27,727 nucleotides of DNA from CAXQRU01 sp964226685. GTDB taxonomy: Bacteria > Pseudomonadota > Gammaproteobacteria > Pseudomonadales > Cellvibrionaceae. The stretch covers positions 1 through 27,727 of the forward strand of contig CAXQRU010000138.1 of assembly GCA_964226685.1 (NCBI GenBank), in the 5' to 3' direction. Made by a program: the position numbers and the translations under genes. Below the pieces are notes generated by a model, which did not search any database, was not told the origin of the DNA, and saw only the letters and a list, made by a program, of their open reading frames with translations. This document shows positions 5,939 through 14,713 of this stretch, piece after piece; position 1 is the stretch's first letter, and the number at the start of each line of letters is the position of its first letter.

Positions 5939-8752
5939 TTATACCCCAAAAAAGCCAATGCATTCTTGAATCGACCTTTGCTCTTGAGCTTGATACAACT
6001 CAAAAATATCGGCAACGGGCGCTCCTAAGGCTTCTTCAAATTGGCCCTGCTGGCTAAGCTCTAAATGTTCACTGGTGGCAGTGTCGCCAAGGTTCGATTG
6101 AAAAATTCCCGCCGCACTCACTGGTAAAAAGTCTTCGTAAATAATAGGATCAAAACGCACCAATTGCTGCGCGACCAATTCATCAATCGTTTTGTGGCGA
6201 CCAAGGGTTTTATCGACCGTTTCGTCCACGATAGAGTATTGAAAAAATGCCAGTTCCTTTTCTCGAAGCTCTGGGTACGTATCTGGAAATTTTGCAAAGA
6301 CTTCATCAAGCACAGCATTATATTCACTGGCATTAGAGCCGGCCGCATCAGGAGTAACGATGGCTCGCACCTCGTCGAGTAGTTGATCGTACAGCGCCTG
6401 TCCCTTCGCGGTAAGCGCAATCCCCCTCTGCTCTATTTCACCAAAGCGAGCCGTATGCACGCCTTTCTCATCTGTAAAGGCCACTTTTTCTTCCAGCGCT
6501 TTAAAGGATGTTTGACGTAATAAAATGGGACAACGACGCCTGGGTGGGCCTTCGATGACCGCTTTGGGAGTAATATCGCAATGAGGCATTTCTCTTTGAA
6601 CAACGTCGATATCTAATGTGGCGGGTGTTAAATGATTAATATGCGGCCCTTTAAATGACACTACATCGGCAATTAAACGATGTGCTTGATGAAGCTGTTC
6701 ATACAAAGTTTTACTTACCAAAGCCTCATCATGCCAACGGAAAATCTCTAACACTTCATCAATAAATATTTTTGACTGGCTCGTTTTGAGACCGCCATTG
6801 AGTTCGGCCTCATTTAATAAATTCAACAGCTTATTTGAAAAAATATGTCGCTGATTTAAAATGGCTTGAGCTTGGTCTTTCAAGGCCGCGTCTTCAATCA
6901 ATTCCAAACGCAGCAGTGAGGTAAAAATACGAAAAGGATTTGCCGATAGTGCCGCGCCATCTATCGGGCGAAATGCCGTTGAGTGCACCGGAATACCTGC
7001 CACGGATAAATCATAGTAACCAACAGGGTACATACCCATTAAGGCAAATACGCGGCGCAAGGTACTTAGCTCGCTCGCAGTTCCGACTCGAATCGCACCA
7101 TGACGCTCCTCGCTCAAACGAGATAGATTATTGGTTTTTTCTAAAGCGTCTTTTAATAATTTATTGGAAGTGAGCACTTCCCTATTCACTTCGCTCACCA
7201 AATCGAGAAGGCTGCCATACAAAGGCACCTCTTTTCGATACATATCTGACATTGCTCTAGAAAACTCAAGACGCAACTGATCTGAGCTCACCATGGTATT
7301 CTCACCTCCCGATAAATAACCTTGCAAATTCGCTACCGCTTGTTTGGTATCATAAGCCTTAGTGACGGCGCTCACCACCGCCACACTCCCGACACCCGTA
7401 TTCACCACGTTGGCAATGTTACCTAAATTAATGCCGCCAATGGCCGTTAGGGGAAAATGACCATTCAGTATTCGCACCCATTTTGATAAATTATCCAAAC
7501 CAATTTCGACGACTTCTTTAGTATCCGTTGGGAACACCGCACCCAATGCCAAATAACTGGGTTTAAAGGTCGCCGCATAGCACCATTCATATTCACTATG
7601 TGTGCTGATACCTAAGCGCAAACCCGCTTGCTTAATCGCCGCCACATCCGCATCTTGAATATCCTCCTGGCCAAGATGCACTCCGTAGGCACCGCACTCA
7701 ATGGCCAATTGCCAGTAATCATTAATAAATAACCTGGCTTGGTAACGCTCACTTAAAGCCACTGACTTGGTAATCAATGTCTTTAGCTCAGGCCCCTCAA
7801 CACCTTTAATTCGAAGCTGTATGGTTTTCACGCCCAAGGCTAACAAACGCTCGATCCAGTCAACGCTATCTACCACCGGGTACAAACCCAACTGACCTTC
7901 GCAACTGGCAAAGGGCAAGTGATTAATATCGAGGGCGGTAAAACTCACTTGAGGGAAGTCATCTAAGGAAAGTGGTTCGCCACTTTGTTTCACCGGCCCA
8001 CGCTGACCGCCCGCCAAAGGCGTGGCCAAGCGAATGGCTCGATGGATATAGGCATTCGCCAGTACAACCGCATCCTCCAGCGATTTACCTCTGGCCAAAT
8101 AGGCCGCAATGGCCGACGCCAAGGTGCAGCCCGTGCCATGAGTGTGCGGCTGGTCAAGCTTTGGCTGCGTCAACCAGGCATGACCTTTTGCATGCACTAG
8201 ATAATCTTGTGAAAACGTTGAAAAGTCATTATGGCCGCCTTTTAGCAGCACCGCTTTAGCACCCATTGCTAGCAATTGGCGGGCCGCCTGCTCTTGGGTC
8301 GTAGAGTCAATGATCTTGATACCCGTGAGCTGCTCAGCTTCAGAACGATTGGGGGTGATGATATCAATACAAGCCATATGATGACGTAATTCGTCAATAA
8401 CCGTTGAATCTGCTAACGCTTGACCAGAACTGGGCATCAACACAGGATCCAATACTAAGGTGTAAGAACCCAACCGCTCAAACATTTGCTCTGCAATCTC
8501 AGCGGTGGGTAACACACCGACTTTAATCACCGAAGGCTGCATATCGGCCTGCAGGCTGTTGAGCTGAGTTTCAAACTGCTCTATGGTTACAGGAAAGACA
8601 GCATCAACCCCTTGGGTGTTTTGAGCGGTGATGGCCGTTATTAGCGAACAGCCGTAAGTTTGGAGGTCAAACAGGGTTTTGAGATCGGCTTGAATACCTG
8701 CCCCACCACCAGAATCCGAGGCAGCTACCGTCCAAACAATTGGGTCTTTCAT
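5939..8752 (-). CDS. ThiD-ThiE-HglS triple-domain reading frame
   Basis: A 937-residue frame with three enzyme units. Residues about 1-262 are ThiD, which phosphorylates hydroxymethylpyrimidine and its phosphate (AASDSGGGAGIQADLK; HTHGTGCTLASA with Cys209). Residues about 285-484 are ThiE, thiamine-phosphate synthase (VKTIQLRIK, NDYWQLAIECGAYGVHLGQED, ALGAVFPT, AIGGI, VAVVSAV). Residues 487-937 match DUF1338/HglS/YdcJ, the Fe(II) 2-oxoadipate dioxygenase/decarboxylase that makes 2-hydroxyglutarate in lysine breakdown. Its expected residues are present: HGAIR (H551, R555), HINHLTP (H707) and GEIEQRG (E772/E774). The ATG at 8752 is chosen because AAGGA lies 5 bases upstream; the longer frame would need TTG at 8770. 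ThiDE fusions are known, but adding HglS is unexpected. The HglS part has its own start signals at 7294 and family-typical length (451 residues). No thiamine riboswitch is seen upstream. Confidence 0.9.
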   Translation of the reverse strand: MKDPIVWTVAASDSGGGAGIQADLKTLFDLQTYGCSLITAITAQNTQGVDAVFPVTIEQFETQLNSLQADMQPSVIKVGVLPTAEIAEQMFERLGSYTLVLDPVLMPSSGQALADSTVIDELRHHMACIDIITPNRSEAEQLTGIKIIDSTTQEQAARQLLAMGAKAVLLKGGHNDFSTFSQDYLVHAKGHAWLTQPKLDQPHTHGTGCTLASAIAAYLARGKSLEDAVVLANAYIHRAIRLATPLAGGQRGPVKQSGEPLSLDDFPQVSFTALDINHLPFASCEGQLGLYPVVDSVDWIERLLALGVKTIQLRIKGVEGPELKTLITKSVALSERYQARLFINDYWQLAIECGAYGVHLGQEDIQDADVAAIKQAGLRLGISTHSEYEWCYAATFKPSYLALGAVFPTDTKEVVEIGLDNLSKWVRILNGHFPLTAIGGINLGNIANVVNTGVGSVAVVSAVTKAYDTKQAVANLQGYLSGGENTMVSSDQLRLEFSRAMSDMYRKEVPLYGSLLDLVSEVNREVLTSNKLLKDALEKTNNLSRLSEERHGAIRVGTASELSTLRRVFALMGMYPVGYYDLSVAGIPVHSTAFRPIDGAALSANPFRIFTSLLRLELIEDAALKDQAQAILNQRHIFSNKLLNLLNEAELNGGLKTSQSKIFIDEVLEIFRWHDEALVSKTLYEQLHQAHRLIADVVSFKGPHINHLTPATLDIDVVQREMPHCDITPKAVIEGPPRRRCPILLRQTSFKALEEKVAFTDEKGVHTARFGEIEQRGIALTAKGQALYDQLLDEVRAIVTPDAAGSNASEYNAVLDEVFAKFPDTYPELREKELAFFQYSIVDETVDKTLGRHKTIDELVAQQLVRFDPIIYEDFLPVSAAGIFQSNLGDTATSEHLELSQQGQFEEALGAPVADIFELYQAQEQRSIQECIGFFGV
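7292..7310 (-). promoter_or_regulatory. hglS: internal ribosome site and ATG for the HglS part
   Basis: Read on the minus strand, GGGAGGTGAG is followed by AATACC and ATG (7294-7292). This is close to an ideal Shine-Dalgarno sequence with good spacing. It is in frame with ThiDE, codes for SGGENT-M, and sits exactly where HglS/YdcJ homologues begin (AMSDMYRKEVPLYGSLLDLV follows). It implies that a separate 451-residue HglS (5939-7294) can be made from the same message. The symbol is by family resemblance. Confidence 0.75.
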
Positions 8753-8827
8753 AGTGTTCCTTAGCGGCAAAATTGGCCTTCAAAGGTAGCACCATTGGGG
8801 CTGGTGGGCAATAACGAGGTCAACTCA

Positions 8828-9655
8828 TTATTGCGGCTTAAGGATTCGCTCAATCGCCATTGCATGCGGTTCTGGAATTAAGCTTTGCCATTGAGCACTG
8901 CTCGCATCAACCGTCAAGGTGAATGGGGTATCGTCATTTTTCTCAATGAAGGTGATCAACCAAGTTGCTCCATGTTGAGAGAGTTCATAAGCTGCCCAAT
9001 CATCGCTATGATGATCCATATTAGCGACATGTCGTTTGCCATGACAAAGAGCTGACTCTTTCGATGTGATCGGAGGGCGCGGGCAGTGGTTGTTATTGTT
9101 GATATAGGTTTTAAAAACCTCTCGATCTTCAACTTTATGAACCGCCTCAACCACCAAATCTCCCTTCTTGTTAATCAGACCGCACTGACCACCCAGATAA
9201 AAGGTATGCTCACCATGCTGTTCTATTCGAAATGGGCCATTACATACCACAGAATGACCATAATCAAAGGGAGAGGCTTGTTCAAAACCCGGGGCTAAAA
9301 CGATGTCAAGTGTTTGATTCAAAAAAACCATTCTACCCCCTACCATACCCCGAGCTAAACCATCCACAAAGTAATCGCAGCCATTATCAAAAAAAACAAC
9401 TCGTCGAGAAGTACCATTCTTATGAACGTAAAAGGTATTTGCTGATGAAAGAATCACACAGGCAAGACCTGCATCATCATATTGGAGATTACCTAAAACC
9501 GATTGATCAAGTCGTAAGATATCGCCATCAATAACGCCACAGTGTTCGGCATAATGATATTCGCCACCACCATCTTTAGTGGGGTAATGGCATGATTCAT
9601 CCGCATTGGCTAGCAACGAAAACGGTAAAAATAGGATAAAGAATAATTTGTTCAT
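8828..9655 (-). CDS. secreted WG-repeat protein, function unknown
   Basis: A 275-residue protein with a clear signal peptide (MNKLFFILFLPFSLLANA, cleavage before DES). The ATG at 9655 is chosen because it places this peptide at the N-terminus. Longer frames reaching 9814 would bury it and run through the divergent promoter. The middle of the protein shows WG/KWG-like repeats: GRMVFLNQTLDIVLAPGFEQ, then CGLINKKGDLVVEAVHKVED. These usually form beta-propeller-like or solenoid folds of unknown role. Several cysteines (CHYP, EHCGVI, NGCDYF, VVCNGP, GGQCGL, NNHCPRP) suggest periplasmic disulphides. It lies 75 bases upstream of thiDE on the same strand and could be co-transcribed with it, although no functional link is evident. 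Confidence 0.75.
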   Translation of the reverse strand: MNKLFFILFLPFSLLANADESCHYPTKDGGGEYHYAEHCGVIDGDILRLDQSVLGNLQYDDAGLACVILSSANTFYVHKNGTSRRVVFFDNGCDYFVDGLARGMVGGRMVFLNQTLDIVLAPGFEQASPFDYGHSVVCNGPFRIEQHGEHTFYLGGQCGLINKKGDLVVEAVHKVEDREVFKTYINNNNHCPRPPITSKESALCHGKRHVANMDHHSDDWAAYELSQHGATWLITFIEKNDDTPFTLTVDASSAQWQSLIPEPHAMAIERILKPQ

Positions 9656-9791
9656 AAGCTTTTTCTCTATTACGAAGCGCTTTTTTATATCATCACCAAA
9701 CAGAATACCAGAGCCAATCTGTTTATGGCTAGCTGCTGATAAGCTAGTATCAACCTTATCCCTACCAGCAGAATACCCCGTCACCCAAATC

Positions 9792-9835
9792 TTCACAGAT
9801 AATTCACAGAACACCCTCTCAGTAAGCGCTATACT
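9792..9835 (+). promoter_or_regulatory. CreB/BlrA-type tag TTCAC-N6-TTCAC and promoter
   Basis: TTCAC at 9792-9796 and again at 9803-9807 are separated by AGATAA, exactly the TTCACNNNNNNTTCAC tag bound by CreB (E. coli) and BlrA (Aeromonas). A TATACT -10 box lies at 9830-9835. The hexamer 17 bp before it (CAGAAC, 9807-9812) is a poor -35, as expected for an activator-dependent promoter. It lies 65 bases upstream of the macroglobulin start and 137 bases from the divergent WG-repeat gene, so either or both could respond. No creBC genes are in the window. Confidence 0.6.
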
Positions 9836-9871
9836 AAAATTTCTGTTAATTGTACCAAGGGCTGGCGCGAG

Positions 9872-12800
9872 ATGAATCCAATAAAAACCTTTCTGTTTCT
9901 CCTATTTTCAATCAGCAGCTTTGCATGGGCTGAAAATTCGCTTAACGTTTTGCAAGTGTTTGAAGAAAATTATCAAAATGCACCGGGAATCACGATTCGC
10001 TTCGATAAACCCATGGGCGATATCGACCAGATTGAACAATCCATTAAGTTAGTCGCTGACACCACGACCATTGAACCCAACTGGATCATTGGTGAAGACC
10101 CACATACGGTGATATTGCCTTTTTTGGAGCCTGAAACGCCTTATACCGTATCGATTATGAAAGGTATTAAATCAAAGGATGGCATAGTCTTAACAGAAAC
10201 TTATCAGAAAAAAATCACCACTCGAACGCTAACCGCCAGCATTAGCTTCGCCAGTAAAGGTACGATTATTCCTCCAGAAAAACGCATTGCATTGCCTGTC
10301 ACTGCCGTCAATGTAGCAGAAGTGGATATCGACTTTTTCCGAGTAAAGCCCTCTGAACTTGGAAAATTTTTCCAACATAACAACTGGCAAGGCAATGCTC
10401 ATGTTTGGGATTTAGAGCAAACCAGAGATTGGATGACCCTGGCCTATAGCGGTCGCTACCACTTAAGTTTACAAAAGAACCAGAGAAAAACCATCAATCT
10501 TGATTTGGGCGCCGCTGAACAACTCAAACAACCCGGTTTGTATGTTGCGATCATGCGTCAAGCAGGCCAATACGCCTATGAGTACAACGCCACCTATTTC
10601 AGTATTTCTGACATTGCTTTACATGCTCGCGAGTACAACAATCACTACTCCGTTTTCGCCAACTCAATTGAAAGCGGGGAGAAGCTAAGCGGGCAAAATA
10701 TTCATTTATTAAATGACAAAGGTGAAGTCATTAGCACCGCCACCACGGATGCAAAAGGCTATGCAAAAATAGCAAAAGATCCCAATGGCGCTTATTTGCA
10801 GGCCAATCAAAAAAATCAGTTTACTTTATTGAAAGTCAATACACACGCCCTAGATTTATCGTCTTTTACCAATGCCACTTTACGCCATAGCCCCATCGAA
10901 GCCTTTATTTATGGCCCAAGAGATTTATACCTTCCTGGTGAAACCGTCCCCGTCAATATTTTGCTAAGGGATCACGATGGTAAACTTCTGAACAGCAGCC
11001 TGCCTCTCAATGCCAAAATATTTTCAGCCGATGGCACCGTAGTCAAGGAAACGACTTTACAAGCCAGCTCTCCAGGTTTCTATCAAATTAAACATGAGCT
11101 ATCTGAAAATGCAGCTACCGGCATTTGGACTTTGACAGTCAGCACTGGCGATATCAAAAAGAATTATGCGTTTAAAGTTGAAGATTTCAAACCTGAGCGC
11201 ATGACATTACAGCTCTTTGGTGGCCCACCCAAAAAACAACAGCAGCTTAAGTCCGATATGATCACCATCCCCGTTGAAGGTAGCTATTTGTATGGAGCAC
11301 CCACAGCAGGCAATCAAATCGATGGTTTTATCACAGCGCAACCCGATGGTTATATTTTTGAAAACCACAAAAGTTGGTACTCTGGTGATAGTACGGTTGA
11401 TCTATCAGAGTCACGAATTTACTTTGAAAAAATTGCTCTCAATAGCAACGGTAAAGCAACGCTTGCCACCAAAAATGTTTGGAATAACATAGAGGCACCC
11501 TTACTGCTCAATGCCAGCATTTCATTGTACGAAACGGGTGGCCGCCCCGTCACTCGAAATACCAGCATCAGCTTATTGCCCAAAGCAGATACCTTATTAG
11601 CACTTGAGCCACAATTTAGTGAAAATCCTAAAAGTGATTCTTTAGTCGAGTTTAAACTTGGCGCACTAACCAAAGATGGCGAATTCACCGAAGCTAAACA
11701 AGTTAAAGTGCGCTTGGTTCGAGATTACCGTAGCTATTATTGGCGCTACTCTGACAGCCGAGGCTGGTTCTGGGATTATGAAAGTAACCCTTACAGTGTC
11801 TTCGAGCAAGTGATCGACATCAGTAAAGATCACAACACAATTGCAGTACCCGTTGAGTGGGGAGAGTATCAACTTGAGATGACTCGCCCAGGCAGCCCCA
11901 AAACCGTATTCCAGTTCAGCACTGACTACGACTATTGGTGGGAAAACGATAATACCTCGGGCAAAGGCCGCAAACCTGATGCCGTGCAACTTGGCATAAA
12001 ACAAAAGCAAGTGAGCCCTGGTGATAATGTCGATATCAATATCATTCCCCCTCACGCCGGCTATGCTTTAGTGACGGTAGAAAACAGTGATGGCATTTTA
12101 TGGCAAGATCGTTTTGATATCGAAGAAAGCGGGAAAGAAGTCAGCATCCCGACTCAAAAGGATTGGGATCGTCACGATATTTATATCACGGCGATGGTGC
12201 TACAAAAAGGTATGAACAATGGTATCTCACCTAAGCGCGCCTTTGCCTTTAGTCACCTGCCCTTAAAAGGTGCTGATCGAACCATGAAGTTGTCATTGAC
12301 TGCGCCTGAAAAAGTAGAACCGGGTACGACGGCAAAAGCACAAGTTAAGGTCGACAACGCAAAAGCCGGTACTATGGTAACAATGGCGATGGTGGATATT
12401 GGCGTGCTCAATATCACTCGTTTTGAGAGACCGCAACCCGAGCAATACTTCTTTAGCGCTCGCCGCTTTGATGCCAACTTGTTTGATGTCTACGGCAGCA
12501 TTGTTGATCGTGGCAATAATCCTTACGCTCGCCAATTATTTGGTGGTGATCTTCAAAAGCTTAAAAACATGGCCGAAGCGAACTTAGGTCGCGGCGGTAA
12601 GAAGTCTAAGTCAGAGGTGCAAATCGTCTCCTTTATGGCAGACCCTGTTGCCATCAATGATGAAGGTGTAGCTGAATTTGAATTCGACATACCACAATTT
12701 AATGGTTCTGTACGTTGGATGGCCGTTGCCTTTAACGATACGCAGTACGGTAGTAGTGAGCACGATATGAAAGTGGTTGACAGCGTCGTCACACAAATTT

Positions 12801-14695
12801 CTATGCCGCGCTTTCTAGCCATTGGAGATCAAACCAAAATTGCTTTGGACGTTCACAATCTCAGCGGCGAAAAACACACTTTATCCATCGATATGAGTTT
12901 TGAGGGTGCACTCGCGCCGCAAACATTCAATCAAGTTCTTGTGCTTGAAGATAAAGAAAAACAAACGCTAAAAATTGATTTAAAATCGCCCATCAGTGTA
13001 GGCCAAGGCGATATTAAATTAACGCTGACTAGCGAGGGTAGCGATGCTATTAAAGTCAATCGTCAGTGGCCGATCCATGTTCGTGCCGCGTATCCTTCTG
13101 AAACCATTTCTCGAAGGGTGACCATTGAACCGGGTAAAACCTGGAAAAATGATGTCAGCATTAATCATTGGTATGACAGCACGGTTGAAGCTCAGCTCAC
13201 CATCTCCAACCAGTTACCGATTAATTTTTCCAGCCACTTTAATTATTTATTGCGCTACCCCTATGGTTGTTTAGAGCAAACCACCAGCTCAGGTTACCCA
13301 TGGGTATTGTTGACTCCAGAAATTTCAAAACGCTATCTTAACAAGCCCTATGATGGCGCTGAGCGAGTCAAAAATATCACCGCTGCAATAGACCGACTGG
13401 TTGGCAAACAGCGCAGTGATGGTAGCTTTGGTTACTGGGATGCCACCAGCCATGAAGCACACTGGGGCACTGTATACGCCACTGAATTTTTAATGCAGGC
13501 ACGAGCTGAAGGGGTTTTAGTTCCATCGAGCATGTTTGAAAATGCCGTGAGCAAACTACAGCAATACCTTAGAGAAAACAGTCAAATTGGTAATTACTAT
13601 GGCTCTGATGAGTATCAGTTCATTACCCGTGCCTATGCTGCCTACGTGCTCGCTAAGCTTCGAAAAACTTCTCTTGGTGATGTTCGGCGCTTGGAAAAAC
13701 AAATGGAAGGTAAAAATGTTACGGCTCTAAGCTGGGTTCACTTAGGTCTAAGTTTCCATTTATTAAGTGATGAGAACGCTGCGCAAAGGGCTTTCGAAAA
13801 AGCCAAAACCATTGAACTCGCTCAAACCCGTCATCGATACTATTATGGCGATTATGGTAGCGAAGTGAGGGATTTAGCGTTGGCTTATAGCTTGCTCGCA
13901 GAACATAAGCTCGACGGTACACACTACTTATACGCGCTATCAGAGGCTATTCGTAAACAAAATTGGTTTAGCACACAAGATCGTATCGCCTTAATGCGCG
14001 CAGCCAATCAAATCAATAACAGTAATAATGGCAAAGCTTGGCAAGCAACCATTGATTTAGTCACCATGCAACAAACTGTAGAGGAAACCGGAGCCTTTAA
14101 TGCCATTTTAGATTTGGAACAAGCCACGGCGTTAAAGACTGTGACCAGTAAAGATCAAACTTTATATTTGAACTATACAGCCATAGGCAATAGTAAAACT
14201 GCGCCCACTCCCATCAGTAATGGTGTGTCTATTTCAAGAACCTACTATTCTATGGACGGCCAAGTGATTGATCCTAAACTGCTAAAAAGTGGCGACCTGG
14301 TTGTGGTTGAATTAACGGCAAAGGCCACCAATAGACAGGACCGTATACCCGATGCCTTGATTGTTGATCTGTTACCAGCGGGACTTGAATTGGAAAACCA
14401 AAACCTAGGCAACGCCTCGGTGAGCTTGGCCAATGTGCAGCTTATTGACAACTCTCGACCCATTACCGCCAAACAATTGCACGAGCAAAATAATATTTTG
14501 CATGAGGAATTCAGAAGTGATCGTTACGTGGCTGCATTGGATATGCGCCCCTACAGTACCTATCGATTATTTTATTTGGCACGCGCGGTAACGCCGGGTA
14601 CCTTTGTGGTTCCACCGAGCTACATCGAAGACATGTATAAGCCATCAATCCATGGCATTGGCTCCACCCATGGCACCATGACGGTTACTGAGTAA
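9872..14695 (+). CDS. yfhM: bacterial alpha-2-macroglobulin with thioester motif
   Basis: A 1607-residue YfhM/ECAM-type alpha-2-macroglobulin. The signal peptide MNPIKTFLFLLFSISSFAWA is followed by ENS. There is no lipobox cysteine, so the protein should be soluble in the periplasm, unlike E. coli YfhM, which is a lipoprotein. An N-terminal Ig-like MG domain (about 25-115) leads into the macroglobulin domains; residues about 320-460 (EAFIYGPRDLYLPGETVPV) are an MG segment. The A2M domain has FNGSVRWMAVAFND at about 950. The thioester motif YGCLEQ has Cys1133 and Gln1136, followed by the alpha-toroid region (GSFGYWDATSHEAHWGTVYATEFL). In this family a protease cuts the bait region and the thioester then couples it covalently. 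The pbpC gene follows 18 bases downstream. The frame is intact. Confidence 0.95.
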   Translation: MNPIKTFLFLLFSISSFAWAENSLNVLQVFEENYQNAPGITIRFDKPMGDIDQIEQSIKLVADTTTIEPNWIIGEDPHTVILPFLEPETPYTVSIMKGIKSKDGIVLTETYQKKITTRTLTASISFASKGTIIPPEKRIALPVTAVNVAEVDIDFFRVKPSELGKFFQHNNWQGNAHVWDLEQTRDWMTLAYSGRYHLSLQKNQRKTINLDLGAAEQLKQPGLYVAIMRQAGQYAYEYNATYFSISDIALHAREYNNHYSVFANSIESGEKLSGQNIHLLNDKGEVISTATTDAKGYAKIAKDPNGAYLQANQKNQFTLLKVNTHALDLSSFTNATLRHSPIEAFIYGPRDLYLPGETVPVNILLRDHDGKLLNSSLPLNAKIFSADGTVVKETTLQASSPGFYQIKHELSENAATGIWTLTVSTGDIKKNYAFKVEDFKPERMTLQLFGGPPKKQQQLKSDMITIPVEGSYLYGAPTAGNQIDGFITAQPDGYIFENHKSWYSGDSTVDLSESRIYFEKIALNSNGKATLATKNVWNNIEAPLLLNASISLYETGGRPVTRNTSISLLPKADTLLALEPQFSENPKSDSLVEFKLGALTKDGEFTEAKQVKVRLVRDYRSYYWRYSDSRGWFWDYESNPYSVFEQVIDISKDHNTIAVPVEWGEYQLEMTRPGSPKTVFQFSTDYDYWWENDNTSGKGRKPDAVQLGIKQKQVSPGDNVDINIIPPHAGYALVTVENSDGILWQDRFDIEESGKEVSIPTQKDWDRHDIYITAMVLQKGMNNGISPKRAFAFSHLPLKGADRTMKLSLTAPEKVEPGTTAKAQVKVDNAKAGTMVTMAMVDIGVLNITRFERPQPEQYFFSARRFDANLFDVYGSIVDRGNNPYARQLFGGDLQKLKNMAEANLGRGGKKSKSEVQIVSFMADPVAINDEGVAEFEFDIPQFNGSVRWMAVAFNDTQYGSSEHDMKVVDSVVTQISMPRFLAIGDQTKIALDVHNLSGEKHTLSIDMSFEGALAPQTFNQVLVLEDKEKQTLKIDLKSPISVGQGDIKLTLTSEGSDAIKVNRQWPIHVRAAYPSETISRRVTIEPGKTWKNDVSINHWYDSTVEAQLTISNQLPINFSSHFNYLLRYPYGCLEQTTSSGYPWVLLTPEISKRYLNKPYDGAERVKNITAAIDRLVGKQRSDGSFGYWDATSHEAHWGTVYATEFLMQARAEGVLVPSSMFENAVSKLQQYLRENSQIGNYYGSDEYQFITRAYAAYVLAKLRKTSLGDVRRLEKQMEGKNVTALSWVHLGLSFHLLSDENAAQRAFEKAKTIELAQTRHRYYYGDYGSEVRDLALAYSLLAEHKLDGTHYLYALSEAIRKQNWFSTQDRIALMRAANQINNSNNGKAWQATIDLVTMQQTVEETGAFNAILDLEQATALKTVTSKDQTLYLNYTAIGNSKTAPTPISNGVSISRTYYSMDGQVIDPKLLKSGDLVVVELTAKATNRQDRIPDALIVDLLPAGLELENQNLGNASVSLANVQLIDNSRPITAKQLHEQNNILHEEFRSDRYVAALDMRPYSTYRLFYLARAVTPGTFVVPPSYIEDMYKPSIHGIGSTHGTMTVTE

Positions 14696-14713
14696 ACTCG
14701 CAGGCGTTAGTCG

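Noticed and set aside
7972..8259. Open frames opposite thiD, and similar long shadow frames opposite the macroglobulin gene.
   Set aside because: They lie wholly within strongly coding DNA of the other strand and have no recognisable domains or start signals.
8753..8827. Search for a TPP riboswitch ahead of thiDE; a short inverted repeat CACCA...TGGTG at 8790-8806.
   Set aside because: The gap is only 75 bases and contains none of the conserved TPP riboswitch motifs. The 5-bp repeat is too short to interpret.
9656..9875. Open frames covering the divergent promoter on both strands (minus to 9814, plus 9606-9875).
   Set aside because: They overlap the CreB-type tag and the -10 box, bury the signal peptide of the WG-repeat protein, and look unlike proteins.
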